Of a DNA stretch of 9,292 bases, positions 1 to 5,844 are shown piece after piece; within the stretch, counting starts at the first letter, position 1, and each line of letters begins with the position of its first letter. The stretch covers positions 1 to 9,292 of the forward strand of contig CAJGBX010000052.1 in NCBI GenBank assembly GCA_904501685.1, written 5' to 3'. The translations under genes were made by a program, and so were the position numbers. Origin of the DNA: Clostridiaceae bacterium (GTDB lineage: Bacteria; Bacillota; Clostridia; Oscillospirales; Acutalibacteraceae). A model generated the notes under the pieces. The model made no database searches. It had not been told where the DNA came from and worked only from the letters and a program-made list of their open reading frames with translations.

Positions 1-132
1 TAATATCGATAATATTGCGATTTTGTATAATAATTAAATTAATTTTGTATAATTGAACAAATTGATTAATTAATTTTATACAGTTTATCAATTGAAAAAA
101 TCAATGACAACTGATACAATTATTTCGTATTA
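1..132 (+). promoter_or_regulatory. Very AT-rich leader upstream of the Xer recombinase gene
   Basis: This stretch holds no convincing gene and is about 17% G+C (22 of 132 bases), far below the coding sequence around it. TATAAT hexamers lie at 26-31 and 48-53, and a TATACA at 77-82 sits 18 bases after TTGAAC (53-58). None has a good -35 partner at ideal spacing, so the true promoter cannot be fixed. A further weak pair, ATGACA at 104-109 and TATTAA at 128-133, would start transcription after the first ATG and favour a downstream translation start. Base composition and position suggest a promoter region, but this is inference. Confidence 0.4.
24..82. repeat. Three TGTATAA elements, two direct and one inverted
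   Basis: TTTTGTATAAT occurs exactly twice (21-31 and 43-53), with 22 bases between equivalent positions, about two helical turns. The core TGTATAA at 46-52 also has an exact inverted partner, TTATACA, at 76-82. A degenerate inverted copy (TGATACAAT) lies at 112-120. AATTGAT (60-66) and ATCAATT (87-93) form a further inverted pair between and beside them. Regular spacing could mean a multi-site operator, but such an AT-rich region produces chance matches easily. Confidence 0.35.
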
Positions 133-181
133 ATGCATTATATTAATGTTTTATATTCATCATTTAATCACAATCAATTGG

Positions 182-187
182 TAAGGA
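182..187 (+). promoter_or_regulatory. Ribosome binding site that argues for a TTG start at 199
   Basis: TAAGGA matches six bases of the anti-Shine-Dalgarno complement. Extended in register it leaves about nine bases before a TTG codon at 199. The ATG at 187 overlaps this element and so cannot use it, and the ATG at 133 has no recognisable site upstream. Two other genes in this window, nadK and tlyA, also begin with TTG, which makes the choice reasonable. Confidence 0.5.
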
Positions 188-198
188 TGGCGTATAAT

Positions 199-1182
199 TT
201 GAATCGTGAAATATTAAATTCTGTCTCCCCTATTTTGCGAGATTATTTAACCTATAATGAAACTATTAAAGGTAAATCTGCTAAAACTATTGAGGAATAT
301 TACCGAGATTTAACACTCTTTTTCCGTTATTTAAAGCTCCAAAGAGGTTTAGTTCATGAGGATACTGAATTTAATAAAATTGAAACTAATGACATTAATG
401 CCGAACTTTTAAAATCTGTCACAATATCAGATTTATACGGATTTATCGTATATTGTAAAAATGAGCGTAACAACAAGGAAGCCGCACGAGCTCGCAAGGT
501 TTGCTGCCTAAGAGGTTTCTTTAAATATTTAACTAACAACGTTCACATACTCGATGTAAATCCTGCAGCGCAGCTTGATACACCTAAATTACGCAAATCC
601 TTGCCGGTGCACCTATCCTTAGAACAAAGCTTTGAATTATTAAGGTCAGTTGACGGTCCTAATAAAGAGCGAGATTATATGATTTTAACTTTATTCTTAA
701 ACTGCGGTATGCGTTTAAGTGAGCTTTGCTCATTGAATTACACCGACATTAAGGATGATGGCTCAATTAAAATACTTGGTAAAGGCAATAAAGAACGAAT
801 AATCTATTTAAACGGTGCCTGTAAGGATGCTATTGAGCAATATATGAAGGTCAGACCGGTTGACGGTGTTGCCCTTAAAGACAAATATGCACTTATTTTA
901 AGCTCTCGTCGTCAGCGTATCAGCAATAAAACCGTTCAGCATATTGTTTACAGTTTTTTAGAAAAAGCAGGACTGGGCGGTCAAGGATTTTCAACACACA
1001 AGCTTCGGCATACTGCCGCAACACTTATGTATCAGCTTGGAAATGTTGATATCCGTGTTTTAAAGGATATATTAGGACACGAAAGCTTAAGTACAACTCA
1101 GATATATACTCACGTTTCAAGCAGTCAGCTTGAAGATGCCTTTAACAAAAATCCGATTGCCGGATTTAAGCCTAAAAATTAA
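199..1182 (+). CDS. xerC: Tyrosine recombinase, XerC/XerD type
   Basis: Predicted site-specific tyrosine recombinase of about 327 residues; the Xer family resolves chromosome dimers at dif sites near the terminus. Numbering from the upstream ATG at 133, the N-terminal SAM-like core-binding domain spans about residues 30-137 and the catalytic domain about 160-335. All catalytic residues are present: Arg194 (CGMRLSEL), Lys217 in the GKGNKER hairpin, His289 and Arg292 (THKLRH), His316 (LGHES) and nucleophile Tyr325 (IYTHVSSSQL), with XerD-like spacing. The length and even motif set fit a housekeeping Xer rather than a phage integrase; no attachment sites or phage genes lie nearby. Assignment to XerC rather than XerD is not certain. 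The start is uncertain: 133 (ATG, 349 aa), 187 (ATG) or 199 (TTG). I chose 199 for its ribosome binding site and because family members usually begin shortly before the ILRDYL segment. It is followed by its own terminator, so it is probably monocistronic. Confidence 0.9.
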   Translation: MNREILNSVSPILRDYLTYNETIKGKSAKTIEEYYRDLTLFFRYLKLQRGLVHEDTEFNKIETNDINAELLKSVTISDLYGFIVYCKNERNNKEAARARKVCCLRGFFKYLTNNVHILDVNPAAQLDTPKLRKSLPVHLSLEQSFELLRSVDGPNKERDYMILTLFLNCGMRLSELCSLNYTDIKDDGSIKILGKGNKERIIYLNGACKDAIEQYMKVRPVDGVALKDKYALILSSRRQRISNKTVQHIVYSFLEKAGLGGQGFSTHKLRHTAATLMYQLGNVDIRVLKDILGHESLSTTQIYTHVSSSQLEDAFNKNPIAGFKPKN

Positions 1183-1185
1183 TGC

Positions 1186-1212
1186 AAAACCGCCAATTTT
1201 TTTGGCGGTTTT
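1186..1212 (+). terminator. Intrinsic terminator after the Xer gene
   Basis: An 11-bp perfect inverted repeat (AAAACCGCCAA, 1186-1196, with TTGGCGGTTTT, 1202-1212) encloses a five-T loop. The GC-rich core CCGCC/GGCGG is flanked by A and T runs. It begins four bases after the stop codon and should end the recombinase transcript, separating it from the spore genes downstream. Confidence 0.88.
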
Positions 1213-1237
1213 AATTATGTCAAAAAGCATTTTAATT

Positions 1238-1246
1238 CATATGATA
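1238..1246 (+). promoter_or_regulatory. Candidate sporulation-sigma -10 element for the cwlJ-gerQ pair
   Basis: CATATGATA fits the sigma-K -10 pattern CATAnnnTA exactly and is a partial match (CATATGAT) to the sigma-E pattern CATACAnT. Transcription would start near 1254, giving a leader of about 25 bases that includes the ribosome binding site at 1266-1272. The upstream -35 region (about 1217-1223, ATGTCAA) is not a clear match to either sigma factor. No sigma-A -35 is seen in this 95-base gap. In Bacillus subtilis cwlJ and gerQ are mother-cell genes, which fits, but the promoter call is inference. Confidence 0.35.
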
Positions 1247-1277
1247 TTATAGACCGTGTCCAAAAGAAGGAGTAAAT

Positions 1278-1721
1278 ATGCCATTTAATGCAAGAGAATT
1301 ATTAGCCAGAATAATTCAGTGTGAGGCCGGCGGTGAAGGCTACACCGGAATGCAGGCCGTTGCAACGGTTGTTATGAACCGGGTTCATGTTTCAGGCGGA
1401 GAATACCTGAGAACCGGCGGCGGAAATATTCAAAATGTAATATTTCAAGAATATCAGTTTGACTGTGCGCGTACCGAAATCAGAGGTCAATACAACCCTC
1501 AAAACATCTATAATATGTCACCAACTGCTGAAAACTATGAAATAGCTGATTGGGCATTAGGCGGCGGTGTTTTATCTTTAGTTGGTGATTGCTTATGGTA
1601 TTTCAACCCGTTTTCCAGCACCTGTGAACAGTATTTTCCAAGAAACGGCTCCGGCATATTTCACACTAGAATAAATCAACACTGTTTTTATAGACCAACA
1701 TCCCTTTATTGGGAAACATAA
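1278..1721 (+). CDS. cwlJ: CwlJ-like spore cortex-lytic cell wall hydrolase
   Basis: Predicted cortex-lytic hydrolase of the SleB/CwlJ (Hydrolase_2) family, which cleaves the cortex peptidoglycan during germination. At 147 residues it is almost purely catalytic domain and has no signal peptide or peptidoglycan-binding repeats. This matches CwlJ, a coat protein made in the mother cell, rather than secreted SleB. The family opening is clear: RIIQCEAGGEGYTGMQAVATVVMNRV at residues 11-36 holds the expected catalytic Glu16, followed by EYQFDC (58-63), CLWYFNP (105-111) and NQHCFYRP (133-140). Five cysteines (15, 63, 105, 116, 136) are many for its size. The ATG has a strong GAAGGAG site five bases upstream. 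A GerQ-like gene starts 21 bases downstream; in Bacillus, GerQ is needed to place CwlJ in the coat, so the pairing supports both calls. A general SleB-family hydrolase remains the alternative name. Confidence 0.87.
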   Translation: MPFNARELLARIIQCEAGGEGYTGMQAVATVVMNRVHVSGGEYLRTGGGNIQNVIFQEYQFDCARTEIRGQYNPQNIYNMSPTAENYEIADWALGGGVLSLVGDCLWYFNPFSSTCEQYFPRNGSGIFHTRINQHCFYRPTSLYWET

Positions 1722-1742
1722 TTTAAGGAGATATTTATTTAT

Positions 1743-2351
1743 ATGAATAATATGGGCTCAAACACAAACCTAAATAATATTAACACAAACGGAGGTTTTA
1801 ACCCTGCAGTCGGCAACCTGACAGCCTCTGAAAGAGCAGAAATCAACCGTATGAACAGAAATTATTACTATAGCGATACTTCATTAGGTCATGGATGTGG
1901 TAACAATTCTGATATGAATATGAATATGAATAATTCATTTGTACCTCAACAAAATTGGAGGAATATGAGCAGTAACAATTCCGGGCCTGCACAAAACTGG
2001 AACAGTAACCAGAATAATTCAATGATTGTAAGACCAAACAACAGCAATCAAGTCAATAATATGCGACCTACAACAACCGGCACTCAAAGTATTAGTTTCA
2101 CACCTGAAACTCTGACTAATATGAGCTTTTTACCTGCATATTTAAGCCAATATATCGGTCATTGGGTAAGAGCTGACTTCTTCATAGGCGAAACAATTGA
2201 ACAACGCGTCGGCGTGCTGCACGAGGTTGGAGCAAGTTATTTTATACTTGAGGCAATTGAGCCGCAAACCTTAATTGTATGCGATATGTTTTCGGTAAAA
2301 TTTGTAACCATTATCTTAGATGACGATTTATCAAGATTAGCAAGATTTTAA
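1743..2351 (+). CDS. gerQ: GerQ-like spore coat protein with Asn-rich N-terminal region
   Basis: Predicted spore coat protein of 202 residues. The C-terminal part (about 128-192) follows the GerQ (YwdL) pattern: LPAYLSQYIGHWVRADFF, then RVGVLHEVGASYFILEA, then a closing beta-rich segment, CDMFSVKFVTIIL. Residues 1-127 are low-complexity and probably disordered, with all 34 asparagines of the protein and an MNMNMN run. The only lysine is Lys186; Bacillus GerQ has several N-terminal lysines used for transglutaminase cross-linking, and these are absent here. There is no signal peptide or membrane segment, as expected for a mother-cell coat protein. A TAAGGAG site (1724-1730) lies 12 bases before the ATG, slightly far; a second in-frame ATG at 1752 is possible. 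It sits directly behind the CwlJ-like gene, probably cotranscribed, and would anchor that hydrolase. The homology is read from pattern and context, so it is less certain than its neighbour. Confidence 0.75.
   Translation: MNNMGSNTNLNNINTNGGFNPAVGNLTASERAEINRMNRNYYYSDTSLGHGCGNNSDMNMNMNNSFVPQQNWRNMSSNNSGPAQNWNSNQNNSMIVRPNNSNQVNNMRPTTTGTQSISFTPETLTNMSFLPAYLSQYIGHWVRADFFIGETIEQRVGVLHEVGASYFILEAIEPQTLIVCDMFSVKFVTIILDDDLSRLARF
1912..1931 (+). repeat. Hexanucleotide tandem repeat inside the gerQ-like gene
   Basis: Three exact copies of ATATGA run from 1912 to 1929, plus two further bases of a fourth. In frame they encode alternating Met-Asn. Because the unit is six bases, slippage would change length without breaking the frame. 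Confidence 0.7.
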
Positions 2352-2383
2352 TTTTAAACAATCTTAAAGCTATAAATCGGTAT

Positions 2384-2421
2384 AATTAAGGCACATTCCA
2401 TTCAAGGAATGTGCCTTAATT
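2384..2421. terminator. Bidirectional terminator between convergent gerQ-like and tyrS genes
   Basis: A perfect 16-bp inverted repeat (2384-2399 with 2406-2421) has a six-base loop, ATTCAA. The GC-rich core GGCACATTCC/GGAATGTGCC is flanked by TTAATT on both exits. It lies 32 bases after the gerQ-like stop on the + strand and 17 bases after the tyrS stop on the minus strand. On the + side the stem is followed by the T-rich TTAATTTATTTC. It can end both converging transcripts. Confidence 0.88.
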
Positions 2422-2438
2422 TATTTCTATTAATTTTA

Positions 2439-3665
2439 TTAACAGGCTACCGTAACCTTATGGAATACCTTTTTACCCTTTTTGACAACGATGCCCTCAC
2501 CGCTTAATGACTCGATAGTATAACGGGTATTCGGATCGGTAATTTTAACGTCATCAACCGATACACCGCCTTGCTGAATCAGTCGTCTTCCCTCACCCTT
2601 TGACGGAATCAAACCTGCAAGCTGCATAATATCCAAAATACCGATTGTTCCATCATTAAACATATCGCAAGAAATCTCAGTACTCGGCATATCAGCCTTA
2701 TTACCGCCCGAGAAAAGTGAACGAGCAGTATCAAGTGCCTTCTTTGCTTCCTCTTCACCATGAATCATTTTAGTTAACTCAAATGCCAAGCGTTCCTTAA
2801 CGGCGTTCAGCTCACTACCCTCTAATTTCTCATACTCATAAATTTCCTCAAGAGGAATAAAGGTCAAAAGCTTCATACACTTAACAACATCTGCATCGTC
2901 AACATTACGCCAATACTGGAAAAACTCATAAGGTGATGTCTTATTAGCATCAAGCCAAACTGCACCATTAGCAGTTTTACCCATTTTTTTGCCTTCAGAA
3001 TTGAGCAGTAAGGTGATAGTCATAGCGTGAGCATCTTTACCTAGTTTTTTACGTATAAGCTCGGTACCGCCAAGCATATTTGACCACTGGTCGTCGCCTC
3101 CAAACTGCATATTACAGCCATATTCCTTAAATAGATAATAGAAGTCATAAGACTGCATAATCATATAGTTAAACTCTAAGAATGAAAGACCCTTTTCCAT
3201 ACGCTGCTTGTAGCACTCGGCACGAAGCATATTATTAACCGAGAAGCAGGCACCGACCTCACGAAGCAGTTCAATATAATTGAGCTTTAAAAGCCAATCG
3301 GCATTGTTTACCATTTGAGCCTTATCTTCGCCAAATTCAATAAACTTTGACATCTGCGCTTTGAAGCAGTCACAGTTATGCTGAATAGTCTCAGGAGTCA
3401 TCATATTGCGCATATCGGTTCTACCCGACGGGTCACCGATATAACCGGTACCACCGCCAATAAGTGCAATTGGACGGTTCCCTGCCATTTGAAGTCTCTT
3501 CATAAGGCACAGAGCCATAAAGTGACCAACATGTAAGCTATCGGCAGTCGGATCAAAGCCTATATAAAAGGTTGCCTTACCGGCGTTTACCATTTCTCTG
3601 ATTTCATTCTCATTTGTAACCTGTGCTATAAGACCGCGGGCTACAAGCTCGTCATAACAAGTCAT
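2439..3665 (-). CDS. tyrS: Tyrosyl-tRNA synthetase
   Basis: Cytoplasmic class I aminoacyl-tRNA synthetase that charges tRNA-Tyr with tyrosine using ATP; 408 residues, normal for bacterial TyrRS. The HIGH-type motif is HVGH at 45-48, following YIGFDPTADSL. The tyrosine and ATP pocket is visible in MQSYDFYYLF (170-179) and the segment around QFGGDDQW (187-194). The KMSKS-type loop is KMGKT at 227-231. An S4 RNA-binding domain closes the protein (about 345-402, with SKGEGRRLIQQGGV). The ATG is preceded by GGGAGGAA with good spacing. It follows recN by 36 bases in the same direction but has a near-consensus sigma-A promoter of its own within the recN end. There is no T-box leader, which many Firmicutes tyrS genes carry. 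It ends at the shared hairpin 2384-2421. Confidence 0.97.
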   Translation of the reverse strand: MTCYDELVARGLIAQVTNENEIREMVNAGKATFYIGFDPTADSLHVGHFMALCLMKRLQMAGNRPIALIGGGTGYIGDPSGRTDMRNMMTPETIQHNCDCFKAQMSKFIEFGEDKAQMVNNADWLLKLNYIELLREVGACFSVNNMLRAECYKQRMEKGLSFLEFNYMIMQSYDFYYLFKEYGCNMQFGGDDQWSNMLGGTELIRKKLGKDAHAMTITLLLNSEGKKMGKTANGAVWLDANKTSPYEFFQYWRNVDDADVVKCMKLLTFIPLEEIYEYEKLEGSELNAVKERLAFELTKMIHGEEEAKKALDTARSLFSGGNKADMPSTEISCDMFNDGTIGILDIMQLAGLIPSKGEGRRLIQQGGVSVDDVKITDPNTRYTIESLSGEGIVVKKGKKVFHKVTVAC

Positions 3666-3680
3666 TTTTAATTCCTCCCA

Positions 3681-3693
3681 AACACGATGTGTT
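3681..3693. promoter_or_regulatory. Short palindrome at the predicted tyrS transcription start
   Basis: AACAC and GTGTT form a perfect 5-bp inverted repeat around GAT (13 bases in all). It covers the expected +1 of the tyrS promoter (about 3688-3690) and lies just upstream of the ribosome binding site. It could be an operator or a small 5' hairpin that stabilises the mRNA. Five base pairs is short, so chance is possible. Confidence 0.3.
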
Positions 3694-3695
3694 AG

Positions 3696-3724
3696 ATTAT
3701 ATCATATGTGTTTATGATTTTCAA
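3696..3724 (-). promoter_or_regulatory. Sigma-A promoter for tyrS, overlapping the end of recN
   Basis: On the minus strand TTGAAA (3724-3719, five of six consensus bases) is followed after exactly 17 bases by TATAAT (3701-3696, all six). A TGA just before the -10 makes an extended -10 (TGnTATAAT). The -35 lies inside the recN coding sequence and the -10 just after its stop. Transcription would begin about 3688-3690, leaving a leader of some 23-25 bases before the tyrS ATG. This is the best promoter in the window and implies that tyrS expression is at least partly independent of the operon upstream. Confidence 0.75.
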
Positions 3725-5372
3725 TAAGTTCTTTAGCAGAATTGTAAAGATTTTCCGTCATATTAGCACCTGACATAATTCTTGCAATTTCCTTAATTCT
3801 CAAGTCACCCTCAAGCGGTAAAACTTGTGTATAAGTATTACTTTCGGTGGTTGATTTCATTATTTGATAATGGCCGTCAGAGGCGGCGGCAATCTGTGCC
3901 AAATGTGTAACACATAGCACCTGCCGAAGCTTAGAAAGTTGCTTAAGCTGGCGACCAACCTTATCAGCGGCCTTGCCGCTGATGCCACTGTCGATTTCAT
4001 CAAAAATAAGTGTATCACAGTTATCAAAATCAGCCATAACACTTTTAATTGCAAGCATTGTACGTGATAATTCACCGCCTGAAGCAATTTTAGATAAAGG
4101 TTTTGCCTCTTGACCTTTATTGGCCGAAATTAAAAATTCAACCCTATCACAACCGTCAGCTGAATAAATTTTCGGTTCTATCTTAACCGAAAATACCACA
4201 TTTGGCATTTCCAAGTACCGTAAAACATCATAAATTTTATTACTAAACTCATCTGCAGCCATTGTACGGGCGGCAGTTAACCTCTCACCTTTTTCAATCA
4301 AGCTATCTTCTAAAGCATCGGATTGCTTTTCAAGCTCCAAAATCAGCTCATCTGATGATGTGATATTTTCCAACTCAGCCTTAGCATTATCCAGATACTG
4401 AAGAACTGACGTCTCGTCGCCGCCGTATTTTCTGCTTAAAGATTTTATCAAATCAATACGCTGCTCTAAATTATCAAGCTCATTTAAGTCGAAATCGAAG
4501 CTATCATTTAACGCTCTTATTTCAGCCGAAATATCACTGATTTCAGATACTGCAAAATCAAATCTCTCTAAGATTTTTTCATAACCCTGCAGTAATTTTG
4601 AAACCGATGAAAACTCCTGCAGACTCTGAGCTATCATTGTCTCAACACCTGATATATTGTCGTCGCCTGAAAGCAAACTAAGACACATTGAAAGTGACAT
4701 TCTAACTTTTTCGGAATTTCTGACTAGCTCACGTCTTTCAAGTAAACCCTGAAGCTCACCTACGGTTATATTTGAAGCTTCAATTTCATTGATTTGATAT
4801 TTTAACAAATCAATCCGTCTCAACTTTTCATTTTCGTCAGTATTTAATGATTTTAGTTTTTTACGTACATCACGAAGTTTCGAATAACAATCACGGTAAT
4901 CGCTCAAGATATCGGCATATCCGCCAAAGGAGTCTACAAAACCGCAGTGTGTATCAGGGTTGAGCAATGCCTGATTATCGTGCTGGCCGTGAATATTAAC
5001 CAAAATTTCACCAATTTCACGCAAAACCGAAACATTTACTGTAATTCCATTGATTTTGCAGGTATTTCTGCCATCAGCAGTAATAGAACGTGATAAAATT
5101 ACACTGTTATCCTCGGCATATATGCCATACTCGCATAATTTTGCAATAACTTCGTTTGAAATATCCTCAAACACTGCTGAAACGAAGGCCTTATCACAGC
5201 CTGTACGTACCAAATCCTTAGATGTACGCTGGCCGGTAACTGCATTTATAGAGTCAATAATAATTGACTTACCTGCGCCGGTTTCACCCGTCAGGCAGTT
5301 AAATCCTTCATTAAAATCAATATTACATTTTTCGATAACTGCTATATTCTCAATATTGATTGCTTTTAACAT
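3702..5372 (-). CDS. recN: DNA repair ATPase RecN
   Basis: SMC-like ATPase that acts early in double-strand-break repair, joining DNA ends and assisting RecA. At 556 residues it has the usual RecN length. The N-terminal half-site carries Walker A GETGAGKS (29-36) and the Q-loop segment NIHGQHDNQALL (127-138). Residues about 155-375 form the shorter coiled-coil arms, rich in Glu, Lys and Leu. The C-terminal half-site holds the ABC signature ASGGELSR (430-437) and Walker B TLIFDEID (454-461), followed by the VTHLAQIAA segment (488-496). Both halves are intact. The ATG lies nine bases after the argR stop, and its AAAGG site overlaps that stop, so translation is probably coupled. No LexA-type box was noticed at this junction, so expression likely comes from the operon promoter upstream. 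Confidence 0.97.
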   Translation of the reverse strand: MLKAINIENIAVIEKCNIDFNEGFNCLTGETGAGKSIIIDSINAVTGQRTSKDLVRTGCDKAFVSAVFEDISNEVIAKLCEYGIYAEDNSVILSRSITADGRNTCKINGITVNVSVLREIGEILVNIHGQHDNQALLNPDTHCGFVDSFGGYADILSDYRDCYSKLRDVRKKLKSLNTDENEKLRRIDLLKYQINEIEASNITVGELQGLLERRELVRNSEKVRMSLSMCLSLLSGDDNISGVETMIAQSLQEFSSVSKLLQGYEKILERFDFAVSEISDISAEIRALNDSFDFDLNELDNLEQRIDLIKSLSRKYGGDETSVLQYLDNAKAELENITSSDELILELEKQSDALEDSLIEKGERLTAARTMAADEFSNKIYDVLRYLEMPNVVFSVKIEPKIYSADGCDRVEFLISANKGQEAKPLSKIASGGELSRTMLAIKSVMADFDNCDTLIFDEIDSGISGKAADKVGRQLKQLSKLRQVLCVTHLAQIAAASDGHYQIMKSTTESNTYTQVLPLEGDLRIKEIARIMSGANMTENLYNSAKELIENHKHI

Positions 5373-5381
5373 AAGCTACCT

Positions 5382-5825
5382 TTAAATCAACTTTCTCAGC
5401 ATTTCGCAAAGATTTTTAGCATCTTGCGCTGACTTAGCAATAACAAAAATAGTATCATCGCCAGCCAAGGTGCCGAGTATATTTTCACACTTCATCATAT
5501 CCAAAGATGCGCAAGCACCCTGAGCCATACCTGCATGACACTTAATAACAACATCATTAGAGGAATATTCAACCGAAATAGCAGAATGACTGAAAATATC
5601 TATATATTTTAAGGATTTACCATTGCTTGTTCCGCTTACGGCATAACGGTATATTCCACCGGCATCAAGCATTTTTACAATTCGAAGCTCTTTTATATCA
5701 CGTGATACTGTTGCCTGAGTAACATCAAAACCCAAGTCGCTTAAGCGTTGCTGAAGTTCCTCCTGAGTATCAATTGGAAATTCGTTTATCAGACTCAAAA
5801 TCTTGGCTTGTCTTTCCTTTTTCAT
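5382..5825 (-). CDS. argR: Arginine repressor ArgR
   Basis: Arginine-responsive transcription regulator (ArgR/AhrC family), normally a hexamer that represses arginine biosynthesis and may activate catabolism when arginine is bound; 147 residues, typical. The N-terminal winged helix-turn-helix spans about 1-65, with recognition region TQATVSRDIKEL (36-47). The C-terminal oligomerisation and arginine-binding domain (about 75-147) contains HAGMAQGACASLDMM (97-111) and ILGTLAGDDTIFVI (117-130), with the conserved Asp pair 123-124. The ATG has a strong AAAGGGGG site eight bases upstream. The gene lies 19 bases after nadK and nine before recN, as in many Firmicutes. No arginine genes are in the window, so its targets lie elsewhere. 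I saw no convincing ARG box beside it. Confidence 0.96.
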   Translation of the reverse strand: MKKERQAKILSLINEFPIDTQEELQQRLSDLGFDVTQATVSRDIKELRIVKMLDAGGIYRYAVSGTSNGKSLKYIDIFSHSAISVEYSSNDVVIKCHAGMAQGACASLDMMKCENILGTLAGDDTIFVIAKSAQDAKNLCEMLRKLI

Positions 5826-5844
5826 TGAACATTCCCCCTTTATT

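Noticed and set aside
354..539. A 61-codon minus-strand frame opposite the Xer gene
   Set aside because: Antisense shadow with no recognisable domain.
1..1182. Tyrosine recombinase as the integrase of a mobile element
   Set aside because: No tRNA, attachment-site repeats, excisionase or cargo genes nearby; length and motifs fit a housekeeping Xer protein.
1198..1225. Possible dif site after the Xer gene (TTATGTCAAAA resembles a dif right arm)
   Set aside because: The left arm position is occupied by the terminator stem and does not match any dif arm I know.
1924..1937. ARG-box-like palindrome ATGAAT-A-ATTCAT
   Set aside because: It lies inside coding repeats and its spacing of one base does not fit the four-base spacing of ArgR half-sites.
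1843..2037. A 64-codon minus-strand frame opposite the gerQ-like gene
   Set aside because: Its Tyr/Ser-rich product is simply the complement of the Asn/Met-rich repeats.
3860..4087. A 75-codon second frame within recN
   Set aside because: Same-strand out-of-frame shadow over the Walker B and signature region.
5050..5385. A 111-codon open frame on the + strand opposite the 5' part of recN
   Set aside because: It is fully antisense to a clear RecN domain, resembles no family I recognise and has no convincing ribosome site.
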